Origin: Liolophura sinensis
Lineage: Eukaryota; Mollusca; Polyplacophora; Chitonida; Chitonidae
Length of the DNA stretch: 64,000 nt
Direction: 5' to 3'
Assembly (NCBI RefSeq): GCF_032854445.1
Contig: NC_088306.1
Location: 26,199,764 to 26,263,763, forward strand
Part shown: one piece after another, positions 29,215-41,680 of the stretch
How positions within the stretch are numbered: position 1 is the stretch's first letter
How the letters are laid out: every line of letters starts with the position of its first letter
Notes under the pieces: generated by a model
Seen by the model: the letters and a program-made list of their open reading frames with translations, nothing else
Told to the model about the DNA's origin: nothing
Databases searched by the model: none
Program-made: the position numbers and the translations under genes

Positions 29215-30269
29215 TTAACTTAATTCTTTATTTATTTAACGAGGATTTCTCACAGCCTAATGGCTACTACGGAGATTTCCTCAAAGCAACAATTAACAAC
29301 ATAATAACTAACGAAGTACATACATATAAATATGGGAATACATATTTCAGATAACGGAATGTATGCTGAAATAAATTATTATCTTCGTAATTTAGATCTT
29401 TCGAACCAAACAAAAGTATATTACATATATATCGTGAACATTGTGGAATAAAAACAGAATAATTTACACCGGGTGAAATAATTTGTGTGAGAGTATGTAG
29501 TTTGTGCTTCCTATGGGTGGCAAATTGAGAGCAAAATAATGAAAGGTATCTTCACATGTATCATTACAGTAATGACAAGTAATATCTTCGATAATATGAT
29601 ACTTAAAAACATATGTAAAAGGGGAAGAAAGGTTATAGTGCACATGTATATCAAATTATATATTCTGTAATGTACATGCATACATGCACTTACACGTGCA
29701 TCGACATACAAGCTGAAAACTTGTATAATGACGGTCATATACATGTATCATGCAAGATGTACACAAATGTGTGTCAACTCGATGAAAAGAACATATCGAA
29801 CGTGGCATTAGATAACTCAATGTGTCTTGAAGGAGGCTGGAAATATTGTATCCAAAAAATATGCTGTTGATGCTTTAAGAGCCGTAAAGGAGAAGAGTTG
29901 CCGTAATTTCCTCGCTGTATCCTGGAGAATTCATTGACTGCAGTAGAAGTTGTTGGTTTGTGTTAAGGGGACAATGGGGAAGGAAACAGTATTTTGGGTT
30001 CTGTGTTAGAAAATTATTAAATAAATCGTCATTTAAGGAACTGCAGCCGTTGCGAAGCCGGGTCACTATTATGTTCGCAAGCCAACACGTTCCGCTGCAG
30101 TACCATTGAAATGGGGTTGGGGGAACCTATAGAAGGTACTCATTTTTCTGGAAAATTCGTTCATGTTTCGTGCACATTTTATAGCGGTAGGAAGCGCATT
30201 CCATTCTTTTACTATTGATGAGAAAAGGGTTTTGCGAAAACAGGAATGGAGTGATATTGTTATTCGATC
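29215..30269 (-). mobile_element. Probable 3' part of the decayed non-LTR retrotransposon
   Basis: Continues from the reverse transcriptase C-terminal region without an intact frame. It ends near TTATTTATTTAACGAGGATT. Assignment rests on position and orientation only. Confidence 0.35.
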
Positions 30270-31590
30270 GCTATGGATAGGGATTACGTGTAGATCTTAA
30301 CGGCGGAAATCGGTGGAACATACCGTTAGAAGGGTGGGAATGAATAATTTTGAAAAGCATACGAAGTTTGTGCATTTTTCGTCTTAAATACAGGGTTGGG
30401 AAGTTAAATTTTTCGTGTAGCAATTCAGAAGATACAGTTCTTGTTAAGGCCGTGATAGTTCTAAGGCAATCTTTTTGGATTTTTTCCAGCCGATATGCGT
30501 GATGTTCGGGGAGGTTGTCCCATACCACATCTGTGTATTCAAAACTAGGTGTAACAAAGATATTATACATTAATTCGAGACTCCTTCTGTCTAATTTATA
30601 CTTAAAGGCAGAAAAGACTGTTGATTTTATGCCGTTGTATGTATTGTAGTTTCTATATGTTTATTCCACGTACTGTCACGCGAAAACGTAACACCAAGAT
30701 GTTTATGTGGTTCGGATGAACTGATATTTGCAGTTTTGAAACATTTTTACCACGACTGATTGACACCTTCGCCTAGAAACAAGTAAAGCTTTTATTTTGG
30801 CAGCATTAAAGTCGAGAAGCCACTGTTCAGACCACTGTTCAAGTGGAAGTTATCACTTATGTTACAATGTTACATATAACCATCTGTTGTCCTCAGACAA
30901 GCGAATATTATTAACAACGTCACAAGGCAGATCATTTATATATAGTAAAAACAAAGGGCGACCGAGAACCGAGCCGTGGGAAACTCCTGCGTGTCGGCTT
31001 AGCAATTCCGACTTACTACCATTTACAAGTACGTGTTACATACATGCTCCGTTCATCAAGAGCATGGGCAAATGTCAAAGTACATGTCTAACAGTTGTGT
31101 AACAATGGATGTATTTGGTAAGAAACCATACTGGTATGGTGATATAGTATTATGGAGATATTGAAACAGATACTTAAATACAACTCGCTCGAAAATTTTA
31201 CTATTACACATCTGAGCAGGGAAATAGGTCTGTAGTTTTTTGGGTCGTGTATATTACCACTTTTGTATATAGGGGTCCTGTTAGCTATTTTCCATCCAGC
31301 TGGAAATGTTCCGGTTCTTAGCGACTTAGTCAAGACATTATTAAGTAAAGGAGTCAGAATATGCCTAGCTTCGTAAAGTGACCTCGGACTTATGCCGTCA
31401 GAACCCATTGTCTTGCTAGTGTCTAAATTTTAAAGCACCTTTAACACTTCTTCTGCTGTAACATGTAGGTCCGATAATTGCGTTGTAGTTTTACCAGGTG
31501 GGACCTCCTGTTACTGTCATTCACTGTACAAATGGACGAGAAGAAATCACTCAAGATACTGGCCTTTGCCTCTAAGCTGTACTCGTATTA
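30270..31590 (-). pseudogene. Non-LTR retrotransposon ORF2, reverse transcriptase remnant
   Basis: Frame-broken minus-strand pieces occur in RT order: EAKASILSDFFSS (about 31575), SDGISPRSL and PKNYRPISLL (31408-31200), GSVLGRPLFLLYINDLP (about 30979-30929), then FEYTDVVWDNL and LEKIQKDCLRTI (30540-30450). The YxDD catalytic segment expected after LLYINDLP is not intact. The order and motifs are those of a Jockey/CR1-type reverse transcriptase. Several frameshifts and stops make it inactive. There is no apurinic endonuclease segment ahead of it. Confidence 0.8.
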
Positions 31591-31639
31591 GCCTTTGCCA
31601 AATAACAAAGGAGGAAACAGATTGTTTTAAGTAAGTTTC

Positions 31640-32504
31640 CACCAAAACCAAAATCACCACACTGTTCACCATAGTACAAAACTGAGTGAAATCGGGTGCT
31701 TCCCGTTTCCCAAAACTGTTCCACGGGGCAAAGGACATCAAGGTGACCTTCGAGCCGAATTTGCTATTTGTCAGAATGTTCACTGGCGAAAAAAATGTAT
31801 TACCGTCGAAAATCCAAACGGAATAAATCTTTCCTTCCTTTTTCATCTGAAGAAGTTTCTTGAACAGCGGGTACCTCAGTTGTGTCAAATCTTCAATAAT
31901 GTAGATATTGGAGGCATTGAGCAGGTGTTTTAGTGTCTGTCGTGATGTGATAATTTCTGTTCGCTTCAGATAATCTGTTGTTTGTTTGGTCCTAAAAACA
32001 TGAGATCAAGAAATGTCATCCTTAGTCAGTTTAACTTTTAAAGTTTCCGCTAATTCGCACACGGCATCATCAGTTGATTGGGTGTCTGTCAGCTCAAGCC
32101 CAGTTTGCGCTGACAATTACTCCTGCTGTACTTCTCGGCCTTGTCATAGAGTAAGGTATTTTCCTTTTTAAGTTCATTCACCTCGGCCTTCGTTTCACTG
32201 ACGGTGGCTTTTAGTTGTTTAATCTCAACATTTTGGGCTTCCGTCAGGGTTTTATGTGACTCGACTTTCTTATCTCTCTTCGATAAGCCTTCCAGTGTGG
32301 GTTTAGGTCTTTCAAAATAGAATTAATTTGCGCCTGCATGTCCTGAATGACGTTAAGCATAGGTTTGATCTTTGACATAATTTCATCGTAGTCCGTTTTT
32401 TTCTGCACTGATGAGTCGATGATCTCATGAAGTAGGGGTGGTTTTTCTTCGCCGAGAGTTGATCTTGCGTCTTGGAAGGATGACATATTTCCGAGCGAAT
32501 TCAC
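31640..32504 (-). pseudogene. Non-LTR retrotransposon ORF1 remnant
   Basis: A coiled-coil-like N-terminus (DYDEIMSKIKPMLNVIQDMQ at 32504-32244) is followed in other frames by LTDTQSTDDAVCELAETL, DDISRSHVF and NIYIIEDLTQLRYPLFKKLL, ending with a KEGKIYSVWIFDGNTFF block. This is the usual layout of ORF1 proteins of animal non-LTR elements: coiled coil, RRM-like and C-terminal domain. Frames are broken at least twice. Confidence 0.65.
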
Positions 32505-32599
32505 TCTTTTAACAGTGTGATTGGGTAAATCTCCGCCAGCTTTCCGTTTATCGTGGTCTCAGTTTCTGTTCGCCATTTACGCAAATCGGTTTGGCCACT

Positions 32600-33860
32600 C
32601 GATGATGTACATATATATGAGGTTAGTAATTCTGCTGAAATGTTATAGGCTGCCTTAATTATCACATGTTCGTGACCATCGTGTACATTGCTCTTCTGTA
32701 TAAGCGTTCTTCATAAAGAAAAGTTAACGGGTGACTGGACTTGTGTAAGTTAGCCCATGCCAGAACTAACGAGAGCTCCCAGAGAAAACACATCCGACCA
32801 GTTCGACTTCTCGTTCGGAATCACTTCATTCCACCTGCTTAATCGGGTTAATATATTACCAAGGCTCTGTTTTATTAAATCAGACATAAACCAGTCATTC
32901 CACAGACATAAACTTAAAGTTGGAAAATTTAAAAAAAAATCATTTTTTTTCGTATACGGTGGGACTATATGATGCAGATCAGCAATTGCAAGGAAAAGAT
33001 ATATATCGCTACAAAAGATTTATTTTCACTAGGCGTGGCAACTGACTTGGCGTAATAGGAATTTCATGCTATTTGATCAAGCTTGTAAATTATAATGGCC
33101 GTTTGTGTTGCAAACTATAGGCTACTTTTGTGGAATGGTTGAAATGAAGAATTCGATTTTAGATATACAATGAGAGCCATTTTGAATGGATTACAACGCT
33201 CTCTCTTTTTTTAGTGTTTTCGTGTTTCTGATCGTCTTATTATGGCTTTGAGCATCCGGGTTACTCACAAGGACCAGGGGACGATAAATAACGTGGAGCT
33301 AAATGGACGAAATGCTGATTTTTACCGATTGCTAAAGTAAAAAAAATACAGGACAATGAACCATCGTATTTGAAGGCTAGGCACATTTTAACCACTTTTC
33401 AAGAAAAATGTTTCACCTAAAAGCTGCATTTTTCATTATTCGTGCTAAAGTCTTATTCAAGGCCTATCTCAGCTGGATGAAATTCAGTTTCTTGTCACCT
33501 CTAGTACTCTACTGACGTGACTAATGATTGTGTCGATGATTGGCTCAGAGCAGATATGACATCACCTCAAACTTGGAGACGCAAGGTAACAGCAGTCCTG
33601 GGGGATAACTACCAATTAAATCCATTGTGACAAACAAACTGGGTGGTTGTCTCCCTTTCAACACAAAACTAGGAATCGGTATTAAAGTACACCACACGCC
33701 AGTTACGCAGGGACATAGGGCCTCCGCTTTTATATTTATTTATTTACTGATTTATTTGCTTGCTTATTATCTCTCCCAAACAGAAGTTATGTTTTTGCCG
33801 CCGTTTATTTGTCTCTCCGTGTTTCTATGTGTGTATCTCTTAGCAACTTCCCTCAGCAAC
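32600..33860. other. Non-coding interval
   Basis: AT-rich, only short meaningless ORFs. A (TTTA)n stretch at 33728-33760 is probably SINE debris. Confidence 0.35.
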
Positions 33861-33867
33861 TTTATTG

Positions 33868-34022
33868 TATATATATTTAATTGATCTTCAGCGCCATACT
33901 CATGAAGTTTTCACTTATGCCATAGTCATCAGTTCAGTGGGTGGAGAACACCGGAGTGCCCAGGGTAAAACCACCGACCTTTGGCAAGTTGCCGACGAAC
34001 TTACCCAGATGTGATGAACAGA
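33868..34022 (-). repeat. Third SINE family, antisense
   Basis: GCGCCATACTCATGAAGTTT, GAACACCGGAGTGCCCAGGG and ACCGACCTTTGGCAAGTTGC. Head missing. Confidence 0.7.
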
Positions 34023-34284
34023 CATGTGTAGGCCTACAGATATATCGGTGAAGGGCAAATGGTCTTACGTGAAGTGGGCAAGATTACGCAAACGTCACAT
34101 TAGAGTCGTAGTTTCTTTAGTTTGTTTGTTTATCAGTTTGTTTGTTTGTTTGTGTCACGTACCGGGTGGATTTTATTGCTCCGTTCTGACGAATAGTGGA
34201 ATAGAGGCCATGCTGCGGAAGCTGGATTAGCATCTTGCTGTTCAAAGGCTAGCACTAGATTAAAACGCTGATGACTTGACCGAC

Positions 34285-34525
34285 GAGAGTGAGTGAGTGA
34301 GTGAGTACTTGGGGTTTAAGGTCGTACTTAACAATTTTTGAGTCATATGACGACGAAGGAGTCCTTAGAGTGTATGTAATGTGCCTCTTTGTTGCAGGAC
34401 GGATTTCCACCGCTCTTTTATCTAGTACTGCTTCACTGAGACGCCTTACCGAAGGCAAGTAAGGCGCCCCGCCCGAGCCATTATACCGATACGGGTCAAC
34501 CAGTCCTTGCACCAGTCTTTAATGC
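34285..34525 (-). repeat. Second SINE family, antisense
   Basis: Begins with (GAGT)n, then TTGGGGTTTAAGGTCGTACT; ends CGGGTCAACCAGTCCTTGCA. The encoded ORF is shared with the 2314 copy because both are the same repeat. Confidence 0.8.
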
Positions 34526-34659
34526 CTATAGGAATTACACAGATAAAGGGTTTCAGTTAGAATTCTCTAGATTACCCCACTACCAGTGTTTTCGGGGTTT
34601 GGTGACGGTTTGTGTATTATATATGACGCATGGTGTGCATATCGTACATGTACATCATA

Positions 34660-34785
34660 ATCCGCACTTGCCAAAGGACGGTGGTTTATGCCAGACACTC
34701 CACACATCACACTGACCGCCATCGCATAATGGAAAAATGTATGGCGTTAAAGAACAATGAAATAAATAAATAAAGTAAGTCCAAA
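34660..34785 (+). repeat. Third SINE family, 3' half, sense
   Basis: CTTGCCAAAGGACGGTGGTT, ACCGCCATCGCATAATGG and GGCGTTAAAGAACAATGAAA followed by TAAATAAATAAAG. Confidence 0.65.
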
Positions 34786-35159
34786 CTCCATGCCAAACAC
34801 TCCTGATGTATTTGATTTAGGTAGGCCATTCTGAAAAATGAACTATTCACAGTAACCGGTATATGCATTTATTCTACGGGCGAACTTGAGGGACAGAAAA
34901 GTGAAAAGGAAAATAAGGGACCTATGTAGGCCTATATGTATCGATCCATTGGCACTGCTGTTCTTGATATTTAACATATGTTAGGCCTACATGTGTTTAA
35001 ATAGTACGCTCCAAGAACTCTAAATGTTCTCTATTGACGTGCATGTATGCATTTTAAAAGATATATAGCATTTTGTAACATCAGTAAAAACGCTGTTCTG
35101 TCAGGCTTCAGAGTATATGAATTGCTTTTATATTTTCATATATATTTTTTTAAATTCTA

Positions 35160-35350
35160 GTCAAAAACAGTTCACTTACATACATGTACAACGGTGTATT
35201 ACATCTGACCATCAGGTTTAGGATTATAAGCCTGACCCGAACCTGGGAGAGACCGTTCGCCCACACATGACAAGTACCTGACTTAAAATTCGCCACCGAG
35301 TCGTCGGGAAGTGGATTCGAACACGCGACCCCGCTGGTCAAGACCTAGAT
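35160..35350 (-). repeat. tRNA-headed SINE-like fragment, antisense
   Basis: AGTGGATTCGAACACGCGAC is an antisense B box with tRNA-like flanks. The body TGACAAGTACCTGACTTAAA is shared with no other copy I can align well. Confidence 0.45.
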
Positions 35351-35395
35351 AGTCTTTGTTGTTTTAATGTTATTGTATGTTAAATGGATCACATC

Positions 35396-35577
35396 ACAGC
35401 ATTATAAGTATTTTTACCTAATTCTGCTTAAACTATGGTGATAGTGGGCGTGTAGTTTGCTACTATATAAACATTTACATGAACAGTTAGAATAAAACCC
35501 TAACTGAGGTAAATTAACTAGAGGTGGTATTTCAACGGTTACGTGTTACCATTTCCTAACTATCACATCATCGGTGT
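35396..35577 (-). repeat. Dispersed repeat (GACAGTGTGATAGC family), antisense copy
   Basis: Reverse complement of the 61930 copy over TTTTTACCTAATTCTGCTTA, the AACATTTACATGAACAGTTA region, CTGAGGTAAATTAAC and TAACTATCACATCATCGG. Confidence 0.65.
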
Positions 35578-35899
35578 ATTAATACAAACTTCCAATCAAC
35601 GTATACATTAGTTCAAATATAGCGTATATTGGTCCAAAACAAATAAGTGTACATGTGTATAGACACTTGGATTTGTTTTTCCGACATTCTGTCCAAAATA
35701 AACCGGAAGGCTGGTTTGATATAGGGCGGGTTAAAATGCCAACAATGTTACAAAACAGCGATTTGCTCATCTGATGTTGATGAAAGAAATTATGGGCTAA
35801 AGCAAGCAGCGAAATTCGACCAAATGGAAGACATTCTTGAATACATTCTCACTGAATCCTATAGTTTTACACGCATTCCTTCGTCCCGTATCTTTTATT

Positions 35900-35992
35900 G
35901 GACGCAGACATGGCGCATATTTATTGCCAGGGATGACGTCCAACCTCACTCCCGGGCCTACTGGGAATTGTAGGCGTATGTTTTCGATGGTG
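35900..35992 (+). promoter_or_regulatory. ZNF143-type site in a compact promoter-like segment
   Basis: CTACAATTCCCAG (minus strand, within 35958-35974) exactly matches the core of the ZNF143/Staf SBS element. A GACGTCC half-CRE lies at about 35936, and CGATG|GTGAGA at 35984-35994 would be an exon-end donor right after an ATG. No downstream exon was found. Confidence 0.3.
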
Positions 35993-36208
35993 AGAATCTA
36001 AGACAAGCGTGTTGGAAAAACATCGAGAGCAAGTTTCTCAAAGAGCCTCCCACGGCTATTGTTTTTGAAACATTTAGGAAACCAAAACAGAAATGTACAA
36101 AATGTATACGTATAGATAATCATATGAAGGCACATTTCCAAACTCTGACTTTGTATCTGACACTGACACAACTATTTTCTTATTTTTTCGTCTTTGTCAA
36201 TGTCAAAT

Positions 36209-36325
36209 CAAAGCCACAATCCAGTCTATGCAAAAGCCACAATTCAGTCTGTACAAAGCTACAATCCAGTCTATACAAAGCCACAATCCAGTCTATACAA
36301 AGCCACAATCCAGTCTATACACTTA
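36209..36325 (+). repeat. 22-bp minisatellite, small block
   Basis: About five units of the AAAGCCACAATCCAGTCTAT-AC type, the same unit as the large block at 36746. Confidence 0.9.
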
Positions 36326-36745
36326 TACACAATTCATGTACAATAAGTCACGTTCGAATTTCAGACGGTCGTCATTTTTTTAAACAGAAATATTGCGATG
36401 TCTCGCAGTATACGGAAGCTGGGTGCTAATTTTCACTTAATCTGACGACGGCGTGCTTACTACATTAAATATTTGTTTCATTGAAATTCTGCACTGGAAA
36501 TCGTGCGCCCATTCACAGCCTGATACTAAAAAAATGAAGAAACTGAAAATGTCAAACTTGGCCATGTTACTCAGCCGTTTTATTGGCCGTGCAAAGCAGC
36601 TGCAACTCCAAACTCAAAGGCGACTGTTTGCTAATTTGGCTACGGCTGTTCTGTTGTGGCGAGTGTAGTGGCATGCGTCCTGAAATTGCATGTGGCTTAT
36701 AAACCACACTCCTGTGAATAAAAACAACACAATCCTATATATTAA

Positions 36746-37985
36746 AAGCCACAATCCAGTACCCACAAAGCCTCAGTCCAGTCTCTACAACATTACTAGC
36801 CAGTCTGTCGCAATCATCTATAGAAACCACGATCCAGTTTTCATAAAGCCACAGTCCAGTCTATGCAAAGCCACAATCCAGTCCTTATAAGGTCACAATC
36901 CACTCCATACAAAGCCTCAGTCAAGTCTATAGAAAGCCACAATCCAGTCTATACAAAGCCACAATCCAGTCTATAAAAGGTCACAATCCACTCCACACAA
37001 AGCCACAATCCAGTCTATACAAAGCCACAATCCAGCCTGTACAAAGCCACAATCCAGTCTATACAAAGCCACAATCCAGTCCATATAAAGTCACAATCCA
37101 GTCTATACAATACCACAATCCAGTCTATACAAAGCCACAATCCAGTCTATAAAAGGTCACAATCCACTCCACACAAAGCCACAATCCAGTCTATACAAAG
37201 CCACAATCCAGCCTGTACAAAGCCACAAACCAGTCTATACAAAGCCACAATCCAGTCTATACAAAGCCACAATCCACTCCATATAAAGCCACAATCCAGT
37301 CTATACAATACCACAATCCAGTCTATACAAAGCCACAATCCAGTCTATAAAAGGTCACAATCCACTCCACCCAAAGCCACAATCCAGTCTATACAAAGCC
37401 ACAATCCAGTCTATATAAATTCTCAATCCAGTCTATACAATGCCACAATCGAGTCTATACAAAGCCACCATCCATTCTATACAAAGCCACAATCCAGTCT
37501 ATAAAAGGTCACAATCCACTCCACACAAAGCCACAATCCACTCCACACAAAGCCACAATCCAGTCTATACAAAGCCACAATCCAGTCTATAAAAGGTCAC
37601 AATCCAGTCCACACAAAGCCACAATCCAGTCTATACAAAGCCACAATCCACTCTATATAAAGCCTCAATCCAGTCTATACAATGCCACAATCCAGTCTAT
37701 ACAATGCCACAATCCAGTCTATACAAAGCCACAATCCAGTCAATACAAATCCACCATCCAGTCTATACAAAGCCACCATCCAGTCTATACAAAGCCACCA
37801 TCCAGTCTGTACAAAGCCACAATCCAGTCTATACAAAGCCACAATCCAGTCTATACAAAGCCACAATCCAGTCTGTACAAAGCCACAATCCAGTCTATAC
37901 AAAGCCACAATCCAGTCTATACAAAGCCACAATCCGATGTGCATAAAGTCACAATCCATTCCACACAAAACCATAATCCTGTCCG
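36746..37985 (+). repeat. 22-bp minisatellite, main block, about 56 units
   Basis: Unit AAAGCCACAATCCAGTCTAT-AC with variants (AAAAGGTCAC, CACTCCAC, CCACCATCC). A longer period is visible where the AAAAGGTCACAATCCACTCC variant recurs. Stop-free frames on both strands (148 and 116 codons) come from the repeat. Confidence 0.95.
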
Positions 37986-37999
37986 CCCGTGCATGGCAT

Positions 38000-40095
38000 G
38001 GCGCCCACCTCCACACTTTCAAATGCCGGTGATGCAAATCTGCGTTAAAGAGAAACGACACAAAGCTAGCAAGTCGAGATAAATGTGGACGAGTTTGCAC
38101 TCTACCCAAGTACATGCACATTTAAGAAACACAGGCACTCGGATAATGTACACCTGTAAACTAGGCATCTGTTATGCAGCTTTACGAATAATTCAACTAG
38201 TTTCAATCATTGGCTATTTCAGACGTATAAATCCGCGTTCACGCGGTGCGAGTTGTATCCACTCGTCGAATTTGATTAGTGGGAGTTGAAACGTCAAGCC
38301 AAGCGTTGATTCATACAATTTGTAGAATTTGACAAATCGAATAGCATGAATGCGGCTTCTGAAATGAACATATAAACAGACGGCATATCAGCATTAATGG
38401 AAAATACAATTATACGTGTAATAAAGATTTTCGCCTTTATCATATTTGACCGGAATTTGGATTTTGCCTACATTATTATTAAGAATGTGCTTCACTGGAT
38501 TTTTTGGATAGTTGTTACTTAACGCCATACTATTATTCTAGACTGTTGGACTTAAATGATGCCGGTCGGTATATCTTTTATAGTAGTTTTCCATGCTGGC
38601 TAGCTTTTCTACTTGTGATGTATTGATGAAAGAACTGCATGTAAGGCCATACATATGAGAGAACCGTCACAAAGGCATCAACAGTGCAAGCAGTGGAATC
38701 TTGAAAATTCCACGTGCGAGAAAGGTAGTGAACCCGCTCCTCGTGTGACTTGACGAATGGAAAACAAACGCCTTAGTCATGAGTCATTCTTATGGAGCAC
38801 TCATACAGAGCGTGAAGGTAGCAAACATGTTACGGAATAAATCGAATTCATCATGGGTATTATAAGAAAAATACTAGTAATCGTAAATATGGCATCAATA
38901 AATGACGGAATTCTATACGAAAACTCTGCCTGAAAATAAAAACAAATCTAAACTTTTTTATTTTGTACATCCTTTTTTAAACAAAGCGCTATCGTTCAAT
39001 GTCTTGATGTTTGTATTCCGGTTTACCAACACAACTGTCATAGACGCCGTCAGTTTGACATTAAACACACTGCTGAGCATTACATTGGACACTCTTCATA
39101 ATACTGCCTGCACATCAGAAACCAAGTAGTTCCACATGGAAACCGGAAGGCGTTGTTAGAGCTGTTACAGATGGAAAAGTTCTTCAACGATACGTTGCTC
39201 AGCACAAGAGCGTTAAAGAGTCTGAACTTTGCTTTTATCCATACTGACTGTTAGAAAAGAAATTGTCTAAATTACATACAAAAATATATCTAATCAAGAC
39301 GATCTATCATCATAGGTCAGTATAGACAGTAAAAACAGATATAATGGCTATTGATCGAGCTGTACAATTACATTGTGTGAGATCAAGAGGTAGTCAAGCT
39401 TTCCCTAGTCGACAGCCCAATGCCAGCCCCATCAACAACGTTTACAGCTCAAAGGAACGTCCACGGCGGGATGCGTGTCTTTGCAACGTAGGGCGTTTTG
39501 CAAAGAGCAGGTCCGCACAGCGGGAACCAATGAGAGGCCAAGACAACATTTTCAGATGACCCAATCGGATTTGACGTGACCGGAACTGGCATCGGACACG
39601 CTCTCCGGGGATCGGTAATGTGGTTGGGACTGCCTCCTGCGAGGAGAATGGTTTTCGACGTAAATCGCGGCCATTTGCTTCGGCTGTAATAGGGGAATAA
39701 TGCTGACTGGCCACTAAATCACATCCTTTAATTTTCCGGTGGGAATTACAGTTGTCTTCCCAGGTAAATGGATCGTTGATCATTTGCGAAGAAGTCCGGC
39801 ACGTTTCCCATTCCTGCAACCTTTTTCTAAATAATAGACAAAGTTTTGTTACACATTTTTTGTAATTAAGCGATCTCGGATCTTGTACGTTTAAAAGGTA
39901 CACGTGGTTAGATTAGCATCAAAAACTTTTTTTTAAAACTATCCCCTCCAAAGTTCGACAGAGCAGTTTGTTAAATTCACAAAATGTGTTCATTACTAAA
40001 ACTTTCCAGACTGAAAAGGAGGTTATGCCTGGAAAATGTAATAAGCAAGAATACATTTATCTTTTAGTTCATGTGTTCCTCAAAAATACCACATA
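38000..40095. other. Non-coding interval
   Basis: No gene recognised. A 153-codon minus ORF at 39442-39903 has no family character. It overlaps a GC-balanced, repeat-free island (39380-39760), so it could equally be a regulatory element or an unrecognised exon. A third-family SINE remnant lies near 38508-38585. Confidence 0.35.
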
Positions 40096-40099
40096 CCAT

Positions 40100-40345
40100 T
40101 ATTTATGTATTTATTTATTTGGTGTTTTACACCGTACTCAAGAATATTTCACTTATACGACGGCAGCCAGCATTATGGTGGGTGGGAACCAGGCAAAGGT
40201 CAGGAGAAACCCATGTCCATCCGCAGGCTGCTGACAGACCTTCCTACGTACGACAGGAGAGGAAGCCGGTGTGAACTGGAAATGAACTCACAGCGGACAC
40301 ATTGCTGGGAGGTCACGCACCGTTATCGTTAATACATTCGCAAGT
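40100..40345 (-). repeat. Meta-type SINE, antisense
   Basis: TTTATTTGGTGTTTTACACCG, CAGCCAGCATTATGGTGGGT and CGCAGGCTGCTGACAGACC, to GATAACGGTGCG in the head (minus strand). Confidence 0.85.
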
Positions 40346-41089
40346 CAAATGTTCATGTGCCTTTGCATTCTGGGTATACTGGCAATCAAAAGTCATTAAT
40401 GTAGAGCAGTAAACCATGTTATCTAAGGGACAAATCTAACGAACTATTCAAGAAAGACGGCTTCAGTTAATCTGGTTATATAGGCCTATACCAGAGGAGT
40501 TCACATGAGAACTTTTTTCCTTCACTTGAATACTTCCATTCAGTCTTTACTTGTTCCTGTAACAGAAGGCCTTTGAGTTTAATTTGTACGAACATAACAG
40601 AGAGTTGTCTGTTGAGCTGCAAACCACGTGTCATACTCGGAATTTCCCAACAAATGAACAGTTATGTACCACATCTCAGACCACGACAACATTTTTCTTT
40701 CCCATCGGGGAATTGGAAAGCCTTCGAGGAACTCCTGTACACGTGGTTCCAAAGACAACAGGTGCGGTTATGTTAAAAAAAGACAGACAAGGTTTGACGC
40801 ACCCAATGTCTCAAGGGAATGATCTGATATATCCCAGAGAACCCTTTTTTCTTTGAGTGTAACAGTATACCGACCATAACTATTTGATTAAAGCCAAGTC
40901 ATGGACGAGTATCTAAGAGGATGTGAAAGCCGTTACAGAGAATAACTTTTTATGTGTTATATTTTTTAATTTATACAAAATTAAAAAGATGTGTCAAATG
41001 AATTTTCACAATCAGTACATTTTAATGTATTTGTGATTTTGTGGTACATATTATTAGTCATGTTTATGTGTGTATTTTGCCATCGTATT

Positions 41090-41338
41090 TGATTTATTTT
41101 GTAAATTGTTGATTAATGCTCTTCGTTCGAAATATTCACTTAAACCACGGCACAGGGGCGGCCGTGGTTAGCGTCCTACTGCAACACACTGGCTCAGGGG
41201 CCTTTCACTAATGCGGTTTTACTGTGAATTCAAGCCTAGGCACCTTCAACCATATATTGCTGACCGCCGCTGTATAAATGTAAGCGAAATATTGTTGACA
41301 ACGTCATAAAGCACCAATCACATAAATAAAACAAATAA
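41090..41338 (+). repeat. Fold-back composite SINE, second locus
   Basis: An antisense tail fragment (41090-41150, TTTGTAAATTGTTGATTAATG, ATTCACTTAAACCACGGC) is followed by a sense copy with head GGCGGCCGTGGTTAGCGTCC and tail AAAGCACCAATCACATAAAT. Same layout as 1963-2208. Confidence 0.65.
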
Positions 41339-41582
41339 ATATACCGTGGGTTATTCGAAACAGAAGTGTTGCTGTCATAATGAAAGGTAATAGCATTTTT
41401 AGAAGATTACATGACTCTGCTGGTAACAGGTAGCAAGGGATTTAGGATTTAAAGAATTAAGAATCGACACTGATTGGATACAACCCTGGCTATCTTGACC
41501 AATCAAATCAGCCAGTCAGAGGCTATTCTGCGTCTGTTTAAATATCATGAAAGACTCGCATAGAGAGTAAAATCAGAACAAA

Positions 41583-41680
41583 GACGACAGTGTGATAGCT
41601 GTAAATAGGTGACCAGTTAAACACAGCCACTTGTCAATACGAACGAGTTAAGGCTTTACTCTCTTCATGTTCATGTTTAA
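41583..41680 (+). repeat. Dispersed repeat (GACAGTGTGATAGC family), fragment
   Basis: GACGACAGTGTGATAGCTGTAAATAGGTGACC and TTCATGTTCATGT match the family in order. Confidence 0.5.

Noticed and set aside
37675-38121. 148-codon minus ORF and plus ORFs at 37682-38032
   Set aside because: Translation of the 22-bp minisatellite; no start, family or codon signal beyond the repeat.
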